A stretch of 48,617 bases of DNA from Elusimicrobiota bacterium (GCA_003450735.1 DMEZ01000019.1:61490-110106); one strand, 5' to 3'. Shown: positions 8,789-17,914, counted from the first letter of the stretch. Notes: generated from the letters alone by a model not told the origin. Numbers and translations: made by a program.

Positions 8789-9762
8789 AGCTTTTCCTCG
8801 TCCTCCTGCTGGCCTGCGGGCAGGGCGCCTTCGCCGCCAGGAAGGCGCCGCCCTCTCCGGAAGAGCAGTGCCGGGCCAATCCCATGGGCCGGCTCGAGAA
8901 CTACCCCCAGGCGTTCTCGAAGCCGGTCGACGGGCGCGCGGGGCCGGCGCCGGAGTGGCTGCGCAAGCTCCTCGCCGACGCGGACGGCGCGAAGGACTAC
9001 GAGTCGTACATCCCGACCCCCACGGAGCTCGGCCAACTGCGGACGAACCTCGTCCTCCTCCCGGAGGGGCTCCAGCGGGCCTTCCAGGAGCGGCTCGTCG
9101 GCATCTACTTCATCAAGAACTTCATGGGTAACGGGCTGACGAACTGGGTGTCCGACGGGAAGGGGACGGTCTACGCCGCGATGGTGGTCAACCCCGCCGG
9201 GTTCACGCGCTCCATCTCGGAGACCTTCACGCGCCGCGAACGCTCCATGTTCCGCGACGGGGAGGGCGTGCGCATCGACGCGGGGACGAAGTACCCCGGC
9301 CTGCTCTACACCCTTCTCCATGAAGGGACGCACGTCTACGACTTCGTCTACGGCATCACGCCCTACGTCGAAGCCAAGTGCACCGGCTTCTTCCGGAAGA
9401 ACGGGAAGCTCGAAAGCTCCTGGGACGTGTGGGACGGCTACACCAAGCCGAAGAAGGACTCGGACTTCAAGCTGCGCGGCAAGCTGGAATTCTACGGCCT
9501 CGACGGCCGTCCCTCCCTGCGCGGGAAGGACGCCCCCCAGCTCTACGCCCAGCTCCAGGCCTCGCCCTTCGTCTCGCTCTACGGCTCGAAGGCGTGGGCG
9601 GAGGACGCGGCCGAGCTCGTCGTCTTCCACCACCTCACGCAGGTGATGGGCCAGCCCTACGCCATCGAATGGACGGCGGGGGGGAAGACCGGGCGCTACG
9701 AGCCCATGACGAACGAGAAGGTGAAGGAGCGTGCGGCACGGGTCTACTCGACGGTGAAGTAG
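8779..9762 (+). CDS. Secreted putative zinc metallopeptidase (HEGTH motif)
   Basis: 327 residues from GTG 8779, giving an N-terminus with a signal peptide (PLKLFLVLLLACGQGAFA). The central segment LLYTLLHEGTHVYDFVYG contains an HExxH zinc motif in a hydrophobic helix, and the later EDAAELVVFHHL offers a glutamate as a possible third ligand, as in gluzincins. I did not recognise a named family. The GTG start overlaps the pepT stop by 10 nt, so it is translationally coupled to pepT. A periplasmic or lipid-anchored peptidase is a fair reading, but substrate and activity are unknown. CTG 8785 is a less likely alternative start. Confidence 0.7.
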   Translation: MPLKLFLVLLLACGQGAFAARKAPPSPEEQCRANPMGRLENYPQAFSKPVDGRAGPAPEWLRKLLADADGAKDYESYIPTPTELGQLRTNLVLLPEGLQRAFQERLVGIYFIKNFMGNGLTNWVSDGKGTVYAAMVVNPAGFTRSISETFTRRERSMFRDGEGVRIDAGTKYPGLLYTLLHEGTHVYDFVYGITPYVEAKCTGFFRKNGKLESSWDVWDGYTKPKKDSDFKLRGKLEFYGLDGRPSLRGKDAPQLYAQLQASPFVSLYGSKAWAEDAAELVVFHHLTQVMGQPYAIEWTAGGKTGRYEPMTNEKVKERAARVYSTVK

Positions 9763-9770
9763 GGGGAACC

Positions 9771-10271
9771 ATGAACACCCTGGAAGTCCTCAAGAAGCGG
9801 CGCAGCATCCGGGAATACGCGGACAAGCCCATCCCCAAGAAGGTTTTAGAGGAGATCATCGACTGCGCCCGCTACGCCCCGACGGCCCGCAACGTCCAGC
9901 CCTGGGAGTTCGTGGTCGTCACCGGGAAGCCGGCCCTCGAGAGGCTGGCTGGACTATGCGAGTATGGGAAGTTCATCGCGCAGGCGGGCGCCTGCATACT
10001 GGTCCTGTGCGAGGATACGAAGTACTACCTCGAGGACGGCGTCGCCGCGACCGAGAACGTCCTGCTCGCCGCCGCGCACTTCGGCGTCGGCTCCTGCTGG
10101 GTGGCGGGGGACAAGAAGCCCTACGGCAAGGACGTCCTCAAGCTCGTCGGCGCGCCGGCGAAGATGAAGCTCGTGAGCGTGCTCTCCCTGGGGTATCCGA
10201 AGTCCAAGGCCGAGTTCAAGCTGATGAAGAAGAGGGCGCTCAAGGGGATGCTGCGCTGGGAGAAGTACTGA
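9771..10271 (+). CDS. Nitroreductase-family FMN protein
   Basis: 166 residues from ATG 9771, preceded by AGGGGGA. The N-terminus has the flavin-binding pattern RRSIREYADKPIPKKVLEEI, then CARYAPTARNVQPWEFVVVT, and the C-terminal part has SCWVAGDKKPYGKDVLKLVGAP and LSLGYPKSKAE. This matches the compact nitroreductase fold that uses FMN and NAD(P)H to reduce nitro, quinone or other substrates; the true substrate cannot be read from sequence. It lies 8 nt downstream of the secreted metallopeptidase gene and 8 nt upstream of the FHA-kinase gene, so all appear to be one transcript with pepT. Confidence 0.9.
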   Translation: MNTLEVLKKRRSIREYADKPIPKKVLEEIIDCARYAPTARNVQPWEFVVVTGKPALERLAGLCEYGKFIAQAGACILVLCEDTKYYLEDGVAATENVLLAAAHFGVGSCWVAGDKKPYGKDVLKLVGAPAKMKLVSVLSLGYPKSKAEFKLMKKRALKGMLRWEKY

Positions 10272-10279
10272 GGGAGCCG

Positions 10280-11656
10280 ATGCGCTCGATAGTCACCTTG
10301 GCGGTCACGAGCGGCCCCCACCAAGGCAAGCAGTTCGAATTCGACAAGCACGACATCTTCATCTTCGGCCGCACCAAGGAGTGTCACTGCCACATCCCGG
10401 ACGATCCATTCATCTCCTCGAACCATTTCCTCCTCGAGGTCAACCCGCCTGACTGCGAACTGCGCGACCTTGGAAGCAAGAACGGCACGTTCCTCAACGG
10501 CAGCCCTTGCGGCAAGCGCGCGCGGGGGGAAGCTCCAGAGGAGGCGGCCAAGAGGGCTCAGGCCGTCGCCGTCCACCATGGCGACTTCATCAAGGCGGGC
10601 AAGAGCGAGTTCGAGGTGCGGATACGGCTCTTCAAGGAATGCGAAGGCTGTGGGAAAGAGGTGCAGCTGCTAACGCCCATGGACGCCAAGCCCGGGACGT
10701 TCTTTTGCCCCGCCTGCAGCCGTCAGAGACCCGCGGAGTCGGCTCCGAAGGAGAAGACCAAAGACGCCGGGTACTTCACGAACTTTTTGGCCGGCATCGC
10801 CAAACCCTTCGCGCCCGACCAGCCGCCGGATTTCCCGGGCTACCGCATCGAGAAGGAACTGGCCGAGGGCGGCATGGGCAAAGTCTACCTGGCCAAGCGC
10901 CTCTCCGACGGCGTCCAAGCCGTCATCAAGGTCATCAAGCCCCACGGCCGCCGCATCAGCGAGAAGCAGGCGAAGATCTTCCGCCGCGAGACAAAGGTCT
11001 CCATGGCTTTGAGCCATCCGAACATCGTGGAGTTCTACGAGGACGGCTTCGCCGACGGGATCTTCTTCTACGTCATGGAGTACTGCGAGAAGGGCAGCGC
11101 TTCGGAGATGCAGGGACGCAACGGAGGCCGGCTCGACCTGAAGACGGCGGGCAAGATCATCCTCCAGGCGCTGGAAGGGCTGGAGTACGCCCACGCAAAG
11201 GAGATCGTGCACCGCGACTTGAAGCCGCACAACATCCTCCTCACGGGCGAGGGCCCGAGCCTCCGGGCCAAGCTCGCGGACTTCGGACTGGCCAAGCAAT
11301 TCACGCTGGCAGGATTGAGCGGCATGACCGGGAGCGCCCAGGGAGGGGGGACGACCGTCTTCATGCCCAAGGAGCAGCTCCGGGACTTCCGGATGACCCG
11401 GCCGGTCTCCGACGTGTTCTCCATGGGGGCGTCCCTGTACTACCTGCTGACCAATGAGTTCATCTACGACGTGGACGCCTGTCCGGACGCCTGTACGGCC
11501 GTCCTGCGCGACAAGATCGTGCCCATCCAGAAGCGCGGCGTCAAGCTGCCGGAGGCGGTCGTTGAAGTCATCGGGAAGGCGACCGCGCCGGAAGCCCGCG
11601 ACCGCTACGCGACGGCGAGGGAGTTCAGGGTGGCGTTGAAGGAAGCACTGGGGTAG
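10280..11656 (+). CDS. FHA domain - zinc ribbon - Ser/Thr protein kinase
   Basis: 458 residues. An FHA domain spans about residues 8-115, with the phosphopeptide-binding pattern FIFGRTKECHCHIPDD, SSNHF, LRDLGSKNGTFLNG. A likely zinc ribbon follows (C121, C124, C143, C146). A Hanks-type kinase spans about 188-455: glycine loop LAEGGMGKVYLA, ATP lysine near K217, catalytic HRDLKPHN at 311-318, DFG at 334-336. The usual GTPxYMAPE segment is altered to GTTVFMPKEQ, so substrate recognition may differ. No membrane segment is seen, so it is cytoplasmic. FHA-kinases can bind their own or a partner's phosphothreonines. The giant kinase immediately downstream on the opposite strand is an obvious candidate partner. 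The 3' end overlaps that gene by 32 nt. Confidence 0.93.
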   Translation: MRSIVTLAVTSGPHQGKQFEFDKHDIFIFGRTKECHCHIPDDPFISSNHFLLEVNPPDCELRDLGSKNGTFLNGSPCGKRARGEAPEEAAKRAQAVAVHHGDFIKAGKSEFEVRIRLFKECEGCGKEVQLLTPMDAKPGTFFCPACSRQRPAESAPKEKTKDAGYFTNFLAGIAKPFAPDQPPDFPGYRIEKELAEGGMGKVYLAKRLSDGVQAVIKVIKPHGRRISEKQAKIFRRETKVSMALSHPNIVEFYEDGFADGIFFYVMEYCEKGSASEMQGRNGGRLDLKTAGKIILQALEGLEYAHAKEIVHRDLKPHNILLTGEGPSLRAKLADFGLAKQFTLAGLSGMTGSAQGGGTTVFMPKEQLRDFRMTRPVSDVFSMGASLYYLLTNEFIYDVDACPDACTAVLRDKIVPIQKRGVKLPEAVVEVIGKATAPEARDRYATAREFRVALKEALG

Positions 11657-14600
11657 GGGACGGCCCCTCGATTGGCCCCTTGCTGGCCCCAGAAACGCTG
11701 CCTGGGGGTTGATTGATGGCGTTTGGCTGGGGCAATTTGAGCTTGCGCATCGGCCACAGGACGTGCTCCGCGACCTTCACCACAATGGCCGACATCGCCA
11801 TCGTCCCTGATTTGGGACCTTCCGGTGAATACCAATCGAAAGGCACCCATCCCTGCATCATGGCCTTGCGGTAAACGCTCTTGTCCTGGCGCGCGACCTT
11901 GTTGCCGTTGATCCAGTCCGCCTCCCACCCGGGATGAGTGCCCGACATGATCTGCGCGGAGTTGTAGGTGCCTGCCAGCGCGAAGACGATATAGTACTCT
12001 CCCGGCTCCATGGGAGCCTTGAGCTTCACCAAGGCCTCTCCGGTTCTGGTCCCCCGCACCCACGAGTACACCTCCCAATAGCTCTTCGAGGGCTCACCCC
12101 AGGTCGGTGTCCCTGCCAGCGGCGCGATCGCGTTCGCATCCATCTCGTTGCGAATCCGAAAAAAGACTTTGCCCTCGATGCGCCCGCCAGGCCTGGCAAT
12201 GATCCTCGGGTTGTTCGCTATGATCTCTTGTCCGGCGATGCGGCCGCTCGTGATGTTCAGCGCGATGCTGGAAGTCTTTGGTCCAGGGGCAAAGAACGGC
12301 GTGCTGGCGTGTCGAGCTCTCTCATCCGGGCGTGATGCTGGGATCGCGTCCGCCCCTGAGGAGACACCGCCTCTCGCAGGGCGGAAGCCGAGGTAGACGT
12401 TGATGAAGCCGGGACGGTGCCAGCCGCGCATGGACGTCGGAGGGAGGCCAGAGTGCCAGGAGCCGCCTCGGTAGACCCGGAACGAGCCCGCAGGCGCTTC
12501 CCATGCGCTCCCATCAGTCGGCGCTCCCTTATAGGAATCATGATACCCATCCCGAGTCCATTCCCACACGTTGCCCGACATGTCGCACAAGCCCTGAACC
12601 GTGTTACCCTCCGGCTTAGAGCATACCGGCCAGGTCGAACTCTTTCCGCATCCCTCTGCGCCCTCTTTCATCACCGCCCTTCGGCAGGTCGCGGCCTCAT
12701 CACCCCATGGATACTTCGAATCCTTCCCTGCGCTGCGCGCCGCGTACTCCCACTCCGCCTCCGTGGGAAGTCTCCCACCGACCCACTCAGCAAATGCCCT
12801 GGCCTGATCCCAATCCACACATAATACCGGCTTGACGTCATCTTGGAATGACGCCGGGAGGACACCCCGCTGAAAGGTTTTCCCGACCCGCACATAGCAC
12901 ATCCCATCTGAAACATGCGCAGGACTGCACACTCCCGCTTCAACGCACTTCTTGTACTGCCCGAACGTCACCTCCGTCTTCGCCAACTCAAAACTCTTGA
13001 CCCTCACGCGATGCGCCGGCTTCTCATCAGGATACCCTTCTGACCCCATTATGAACGACCCGCCTGGGATACGCACCCATTCGATTCCGGCCTCCGTCAC
13101 TTGCGGTTTCAGTCCAAGCCTCTTCCGCTCGTCCTCGGCCACCCAAAGATAAAACGGCTGGAAAGGATCGCCCCGAAAACGAACCTCCGCACCCGGCCGG
13201 ATGGGATCGCCGATGAAATGGGGATTATAGGGGACCGCCGAATCAAGAGCCTCTTGCAGTGTCCGGCCATAGTCGACGGGCATCGGAGATTCTCCGTGTC
13301 CATCCTCAACCAAGGTTTTCCTCTCATCATCGGATAGAGACAGACGACATGCAGCAAGGCTTGGAACGAAACGCGTCTGACGGAGTGCTTTACAAGCGTA
13401 AAACTTGGTATCTAATACCCAAATCAATCTTTTGCATAGCTCGTCATAGCGCTCAAACAACGATATGCATTGTATCGCACGAGGCTGGCTACGGCATTGT
13501 CTGAGAGCCAAATCATCCGAAATATTCTGAAGGGCTATTCGATACTTCACAAGTTGGGGGTTATATCGTTTATCCGCTTCCAAGCATTCCTGATCATATC
13601 CCAGCTTAAGATGCTGATTTTCAGCATGAGGCGCCTCTACTCGTTTTAAAGCACTCTCTCTGGCCAGCTCGTGCCGCCGAGCCTCCTCCACCTGCTTCTC
13701 AAGCTCCTTATGAAACTCGTCCGTCTTCGCAGCCGCCTCCTTCCCCACCTTGACCGGCGCCGGCCTCATCAGGAAAAACAACGACGCCACGGCCAGCGCC
13801 GCAATCGCGCCCATAATGCCGGACATCACCGCTGGGCTCATCTTCTTGATCCTCTCGCCCACCGGGGCTGAGGAACGAGGCGCGCCCACCTCCCCCTTCC
13901 GGATTGCCGACAACCGCGCCTTCACGCCTTCCGGTTTGAGCCACCCCAGCCCCCGCCTCCCCAAATCTTCTAGCAGACTCTGAAAATCATTGTCCGTCCA
14001 GACCTTGCTCTTGTCCAAGAACGATTCCAAATACGGTCTCGCCCCTTCATCCCAGTCCGACGCCTCTGGGAACGAGTACGCCCAGTCCAATTCCCATAGT
14101 CTCATCCCTTCCCGACCCGCCGCCAGCGCGTACCGCCCATCTGGCGTGATGGCCAGCGCCCGCGCCTCGTCCTTCTGCCCCTCGAACGTCCAGACATACT
14201 CGCTAGTAGCCGTATCCCACAACCTCAAAACCCCATCCGAGCCGGCGCAGAGGATGAACTTGCCCTCCGGCGTGAAGCAGGCCGCGCTCAGCGGCCCCCC
14301 ATGGCCCGAGAAATCCCAAGCCTTCACGCTCCTGCCGGTCTCGATGTCCCAAAGCCTCAGCGACTTGTCTTCCCCGGCGGAGAGGACCTGCCGGCCTTCC
14401 GGCGACAGGCAGGCGAAGCTCACCGCGCCCGCATGGCCCTCCAGCCTCCTGACATGACCACCCCTGGGCAGCCGCCAGACGTTCAGCACCCGGTCCATCC
14501 CGCCCGTTACGGCCCGCTTCCCATCGGGCGCAACGCAGACGCTGACCGCGGAGCCCTCATGCGACTTGAACGACCATGCCATCTGCCCGGACGACAGGTC

Positions 14601-17009
14601 CCAGCAACGCAGGGTCCTATCCGAACTGACCGACAGCAACTGCTTGCCATCGGGCATCGCGTCGATCGAATTCACCCGTCCCGCATGGCCCAGCAGCGTC
14701 CCGGAAGCCTTGCCGGACGCGGTGTCCCAGATTTTGATCGTCCCATCGGCGCCCGACGACAATGCCCGACGGCCGTCCGGGGTGAAGCCTACGGACAGAG
14801 CGCCCTTCGCATGCCCTTGGGCCGTCCAAAGGAGCCTCCCCGAAAGGGCCTCCCAAAGCCGAACACTTCCGTCCTCATGCCCCGTGAGCGCCAGCCCTCC
14901 ATCGGGAGACAAGACGGCGCAGAGCGCTCCGCCGGCCCCCTCGAACACCCGCTGGAGCCACGCCGACTTGAGCTCCCTGCGAACCCCTTTCAAGCTCAGC
15001 CGCGCTTGGAAGTCCAGCGCCTCGGAGGACTGCTCATAGCCCTTCACTGCTCGGGCTTTCATCAGGCTCGAATACGCTCTGCCGTACTGTCCTTCGGCTG
15101 CCTCCTGCTCCGCCCGCGCAAACAGCGTCCGGAAGGCGCTCTCCTCCATCTTCGCGCCCTCGGACCCCTGCGGCAGCACGACGAAGAGTTCCAGCGGCAG
15201 GTCGGCCCGCTTCTCCTCGACCCGCTTCTGCGCCGCGAGGACGAACGGGTTCCTGTGCGAGGACGAAAGAGCCTCGTCCAACGCCTTGGCCGCTGAACCC
15301 CAATCCCTTCTGCGCAGGTGGACGAGCCCGAGCAGATACCCCGGAGCCCAATCCTTGGAATGCGCTTTTTTGATCTCTCCCAGACGCGAGATCAGCTCCG
15401 CTTCCGTCGTTTTGCCTGTCAGGACACGGAGCATCCCCTGGTTGTACGCCGCCCCAGGGTGCGTAGGATCGATCTTCAAAGCCCGTTCGAACAAGCGCAA
15501 GGCCTCATCGGCACGGTCGAGATCGGCCATGCTCACGCCCTGGTTGTTCAGGGCGTCGGCCAGGAGGGGAGCTTCCTTGACCGCCTCGGGCAGGTACGGG
15601 TGTCCCGTGTGCCTCTCGAAAAATCCCTCCAGGCTCTCCCGGATCTCCCTGAACGACGCCGGCCGCTTGGACGGCTCCTCCAGCAAACAGCGGGCTATCA
15701 GCATCCCCGTGTCTTCCGAAACACCCAGCGGCACAGGGTACGACCACCGGCTCTCCAGCATGCGCGCGTAAAACGAGTCAGGCGGCTCGTCGTCGGCCAT
15801 CGCGAAAGGCCGCTTGCCGCAGAGCAGTTCATGGAGGATGACCCCGAACGCCCAGATGTCCGCCGCCCCCGTCGCCTTCCCCGCCTGGGACCACTGCTCG
15901 GGCGACATATACTCCGGAGTGCCCATCCTACCCGTCATGGTCGCCTGCCGCACCCTGGCGATCTTCGCCCCGGTGCTCTGGCTCTCAGGTTCCTCCCCGT
16001 CATCGGAATCGCCGACCTTCGCCAAGCCGAAATCCGTCACTTTCAGCGCGCCGCCCGGCGTCAGGAGGCAGTTTCCGGGCTTGAGGTCGCGGTGGACCAG
16101 GCCGCGGCTATGAGCGTACTCCATGGCCCGCGCGATCTGGATGGCGATGCCCAGCGCATGGCCGCCGACCTTGCCCTCCTTCAGCCAGTCCGCCAGGCTT
16201 CCGCCTTCCATGTACTCGATGAAGATGCGCGGAAGGCCGCCGAGGATGCGCACGAAGCAGCAGGTCACGATCTGCGGATGAAGGCCCAGCCCGACCCAGG
16301 TGTTCGCCTCCTGGACGAACCGCTCCAGCGCGCGCCGGCTCGAGACCTTGTCCTCGCGCGGGCACTTGACCGCCAAGTCGATGCCCCAGCCCAGGTGCCG
16401 GACCTTGTACACCGACCCGAAGCCGCCCTCGCCGAGGACCGATTGGATCTCGTAGAGCCCTTCGACCGTGTCGCCAGGGTGCCAGGAACCGGGCCTTCGC
16501 TCCTGTGAAGATGATGGCCCGAGCGTCAGCGTCCCCTGAGGGCCCAGCGTCAGCGTTCCCTGCGGCTCGTCGTCTAAAGACATCCCCTTGGCGCCGCCCC
16601 CCAAGGTCATCGTTTCCTGTCCCTTGCGATCGAGCTTCACCTTCAGGTCCGCCATCCGGGCTTTCGCGTCCTCCGCATACTCGCGCCGTCGTTCGCCCGA
16701 ATAGGCGATGAACTTCTCGTAGGCGGACACCGCTTCGGCCAGGCGGCCCTTGGCCTCGAGCCGCATCCCTAAGTTGTACCACGAAGCCGCATGCTGGGGA
16801 TCCAAGCGCACGGCGGACTCCAGTTCAGCGATCGCCTCATCGTTCCTTTCGAGTTTCGCCAAGGCCACGCCCAGGTTGCAGTGAGCTTCAGCGACGGAGG
16901 GGTCTATCCGGATGGCTTGCTGGAACTCGAGGACGGCTTCTTGGAAGCGCCCGCTGGAGTAATGTGCGGCCGCTCTGTTGAAATGCTCAAGGAATTCAGG
17001 GTCGCCCAT
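11625..17009 (-). CDS. Giant TPR-kinase-TPR-WD40-TM-FGE receptor-like protein
   Basis: 1794 residues. Order: TPR helices (about 8-105); a linker carrying a TLTLGPQG repeat (about 134-165); Hanks-type Ser/Thr kinase (about 185-465; glycine loop LGEGGFGSVYKV, HRDLKPGN at 307-314, DFG 326-328, GTPEYMSPEQ); further TPR-like helices (about 485-670); seven WD40 blades (about 693-975), enough for a closed propeller; one membrane helix (about 1058-1081); a charged helix; a region with six cysteines (1142, 1172, 1181, 1192, 1206, 1221); an FGE-sulfatase/SUMF1 domain (about 1305-1545, with RIPGGSFIMGSE, GGRLPTEAEWEYAAR, MSGNVWEWTRDG, YRGGSW); an unrecognised beta-rich domain (about 1575-1750); a proline-rich tail. 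Kinase and propeller are probably cytoplasmic, FGE domain periplasmic. Divergent from a PP2C gene. Confidence 0.93.
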   Translation of the reverse strand: MGDPEFLEHFNRAAAHYSSGRFQEAVLEFQQAIRIDPSVAEAHCNLGVALAKLERNDEAIAELESAVRLDPQHAASWYNLGMRLEAKGRLAEAVSAYEKFIAYSGERRREYAEDAKARMADLKVKLDRKGQETMTLGGGAKGMSLDDEPQGTLTLGPQGTLTLGPSSSQERRPGSWHPGDTVEGLYEIQSVLGEGGFGSVYKVRHLGWGIDLAVKCPREDKVSSRRALERFVQEANTWVGLGLHPQIVTCCFVRILGGLPRIFIEYMEGGSLADWLKEGKVGGHALGIAIQIARAMEYAHSRGLVHRDLKPGNCLLTPGGALKVTDFGLAKVGDSDDGEEPESQSTGAKIARVRQATMTGRMGTPEYMSPEQWSQAGKATGAADIWAFGVILHELLCGKRPFAMADDEPPDSFYARMLESRWSYPVPLGVSEDTGMLIARCLLEEPSKRPASFREIRESLEGFFERHTGHPYLPEAVKEAPLLADALNNQGVSMADLDRADEALRLFERALKIDPTHPGAAYNQGMLRVLTGKTTEAELISRLGEIKKAHSKDWAPGYLLGLVHLRRRDWGSAAKALDEALSSSHRNPFVLAAQKRVEEKRADLPLELFVVLPQGSEGAKMEESAFRTLFARAEQEAAEGQYGRAYSSLMKARAVKGYEQSSEALDFQARLSLKGVRRELKSAWLQRVFEGAGGALCAVLSPDGGLALTGHEDGSVRLWEALSGRLLWTAQGHAKGALSVGFTPDGRRALSSGADGTIKIWDTASGKASGTLLGHAGRVNSIDAMPDGKQLLSVSSDRTLRCWDLSSGQMAWSFKSHEGSAVSVCVAPDGKRAVTGGMDRVLNVWRLPRGGHVRRLEGHAGAVSFACLSPEGRQVLSAGEDKSLRLWDIETGRSVKAWDFSGHGGPLSAACFTPEGKFILCAGSDGVLRLWDTATSEYVWTFEGQKDEARALAITPDGRYALAAGREGMRLWELDWAYSFPEASDWDEGARPYLESFLDKSKVWTDNDFQSLLEDLGRRGLGWLKPEGVKARLSAIRKGEVGAPRSSAPVGERIKKMSPAVMSGIMGAIAALAVASLFFLMRPAPVKVGKEAAAKTDEFHKELEKQVEEARRHELARESALKRVEAPHAENQHLKLGYDQECLEADKRYNPQLVKYRIALQNISDDLALRQCRSQPRAIQCISLFERYDELCKRLIWVLDTKFYACKALRQTRFVPSLAACRLSLSDDERKTLVEDGHGESPMPVDYGRTLQEALDSAVPYNPHFIGDPIRPGAEVRFRGDPFQPFYLWVAEDERKRLGLKPQVTEAGIEWVRIPGGSFIMGSEGYPDEKPAHRVRVKSFELAKTEVTFGQYKKCVEAGVCSPAHVSDGMCYVRVGKTFQRGVLPASFQDDVKPVLCVDWDQARAFAEWVGGRLPTEAEWEYAARSAGKDSKYPWGDEAATCRRAVMKEGAEGCGKSSTWPVCSKPEGNTVQGLCDMSGNVWEWTRDGYHDSYKGAPTDGSAWEAPAGSFRVYRGGSWHSGLPPTSMRGWHRPGFINVYLGFRPARGGVSSGADAIPASRPDERARHASTPFFAPGPKTSSIALNITSGRIAGQEIIANNPRIIARPGGRIEGKVFFRIRNEMDANAIAPLAGTPTWGEPSKSYWEVYSWVRGTRTGEALVKLKAPMEPGEYYIVFALAGTYNSAQIMSGTHPGWEADWINGNKVARQDKSVYRKAMMQGWVPFDWYSPEGPKSGTMAMSAIVVKVAEHVLWPMRKLKLPQPNAINQPPGSVSGASKGPIEGPSPTPVLPSTPP

Positions 17010-17015
17010 CTTGAA

Positions 17016-17038
17016 ACTATCCTGACGATGTCATCAGG
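17016..17038 (-). promoter_or_regulatory. Promoter and operator-like palindrome before giant kinase
   Basis: The minus strand reads GATAGT at 17016-17021, a -10-like hexamer 6 nt before the ATG at 17009. It abuts an imperfect 18-bp palindrome, CCTGACGATGTCATCAGG (17021-17038, one mismatched pair plus a central T-G pair). A repressor bound there would cover the promoter. The palindrome lies in the 152-bp gap shared with the divergent phosphatase gene. Confidence 0.4.
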
Positions 17039-17161
17039 CGCCAGATCCGGACATGCGGGAGACGCCGTTTGGCAGGATGAACTGGATCTTCAACAAGTCT
17101 GGATTGTATCAAAAGGATGGGGATTCCCCGCGCAGGGCGAATTATCGTAGGCTATGGACAA

Positions 17162-17914
17162 ATGAAGACGCGTATAGTCCTCGCGGCCTTCGGCCTCACC
17201 GACATCGGCCGATGCCGGAAGGAGAACCAAGACGCTTTCGTGGCCGACCCGGCTTTGGGGCTCTACCTCGTGAGCGACGGCATGGGGGGGCTCAACTCGG
17301 GGGCCGTGGCCTCCAAGGCCGTAGCTGAACTCTTCCCAAAGCTGCTCGCTCCGAAGCTCCCGAAAAGTTCTAGGAAGGCCCTCCTGGAAGACCTCAAGGA
17401 CGCCGTCGCCTCCTTTAGCGAGATGCTGCGAGAGAAAGCGAAGGAGGAACCCCGCCTGCGCGGGATGGGCGCGACGCTCGTGATGGCCCTCGTCCGGGGC
17501 TCGGATGCCTACCTTCTCCATCTCGGCGACAGCCGCGCCTACCTGTTCGCAAAAGGCGCCCTCAAGCGCCTCACCCGCGACCATACGGTCGCTGGCGTCC
17601 TCGAAGCCCTGGGGAAGATCAGCGAAGCCGAGGCGCGGTCCCACCCCGCGCGCCACGCGCTCAGCCGCTACGTTGGGATGAACGGGAAAGCTGTGGCCGA
17701 TGCCCTGCGGCTCAAGCTGAAGGCCGGAGAGCGCCTCCTCTTCTGCACCGACGGACTGACCAACATGCTGACCGACGAGGCCATCGGCGCCGTTCTGTCC
17801 GAGGAGAAGACCGTCGAGGGGGCCTGCCGCAAGCTGGTCGCGAAGGCCAACGAGGCGGGCGGAGGCGACAACATCACGGCGCTCGTGATGGAGTTTTCTA
17901 GGAATCCCGGCTGA
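17162..17914 (+). CDS. PP2C-family protein phosphatase
   Basis: 250 residues, typical for bacterial PP2C (PPM) enzymes that remove phosphate from Ser/Thr using two Mg/Mn ions. Motifs in order: DIGRCRKENQDAF (residues 14-26), VSDGMGGLNSGAVAS with metal ligand D39, GMGATLVMAL, LHLGDSRAYL, LTRDHTV, FCTDGLTNML with D197, and GGGDNITALV with D236. I chose ATG 17162 because the codons between an upstream ATG (17117) and it lack the strong GC third-position bias of real genes here. It has no transmembrane helix. It is divergent from the giant kinase and close to the FHA-kinase, so it probably reverses their phosphorylation. Its last 17 nt overlap the convergent gene. Confidence 0.94.
   Translation: MKTRIVLAAFGLTDIGRCRKENQDAFVADPALGLYLVSDGMGGLNSGAVASKAVAELFPKLLAPKLPKSSRKALLEDLKDAVASFSEMLREKAKEEPRLRGMGATLVMALVRGSDAYLLHLGDSRAYLFAKGALKRLTRDHTVAGVLEALGKISEAEARSHPARHALSRYVGMNGKAVADALRLKLKAGERLLFCTDGLTNMLTDEAIGAVLSEEKTVEGACRKLVAKANEAGGGDNITALVMEFSRNPG

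Noticed and set aside
12370..12560. Possible diversity-generating retroelement variable region at the FGE domain end
   Set aside because: FGE folds are common targets, but I saw no reverse transcriptase or template repeat in the window, so there is no support.
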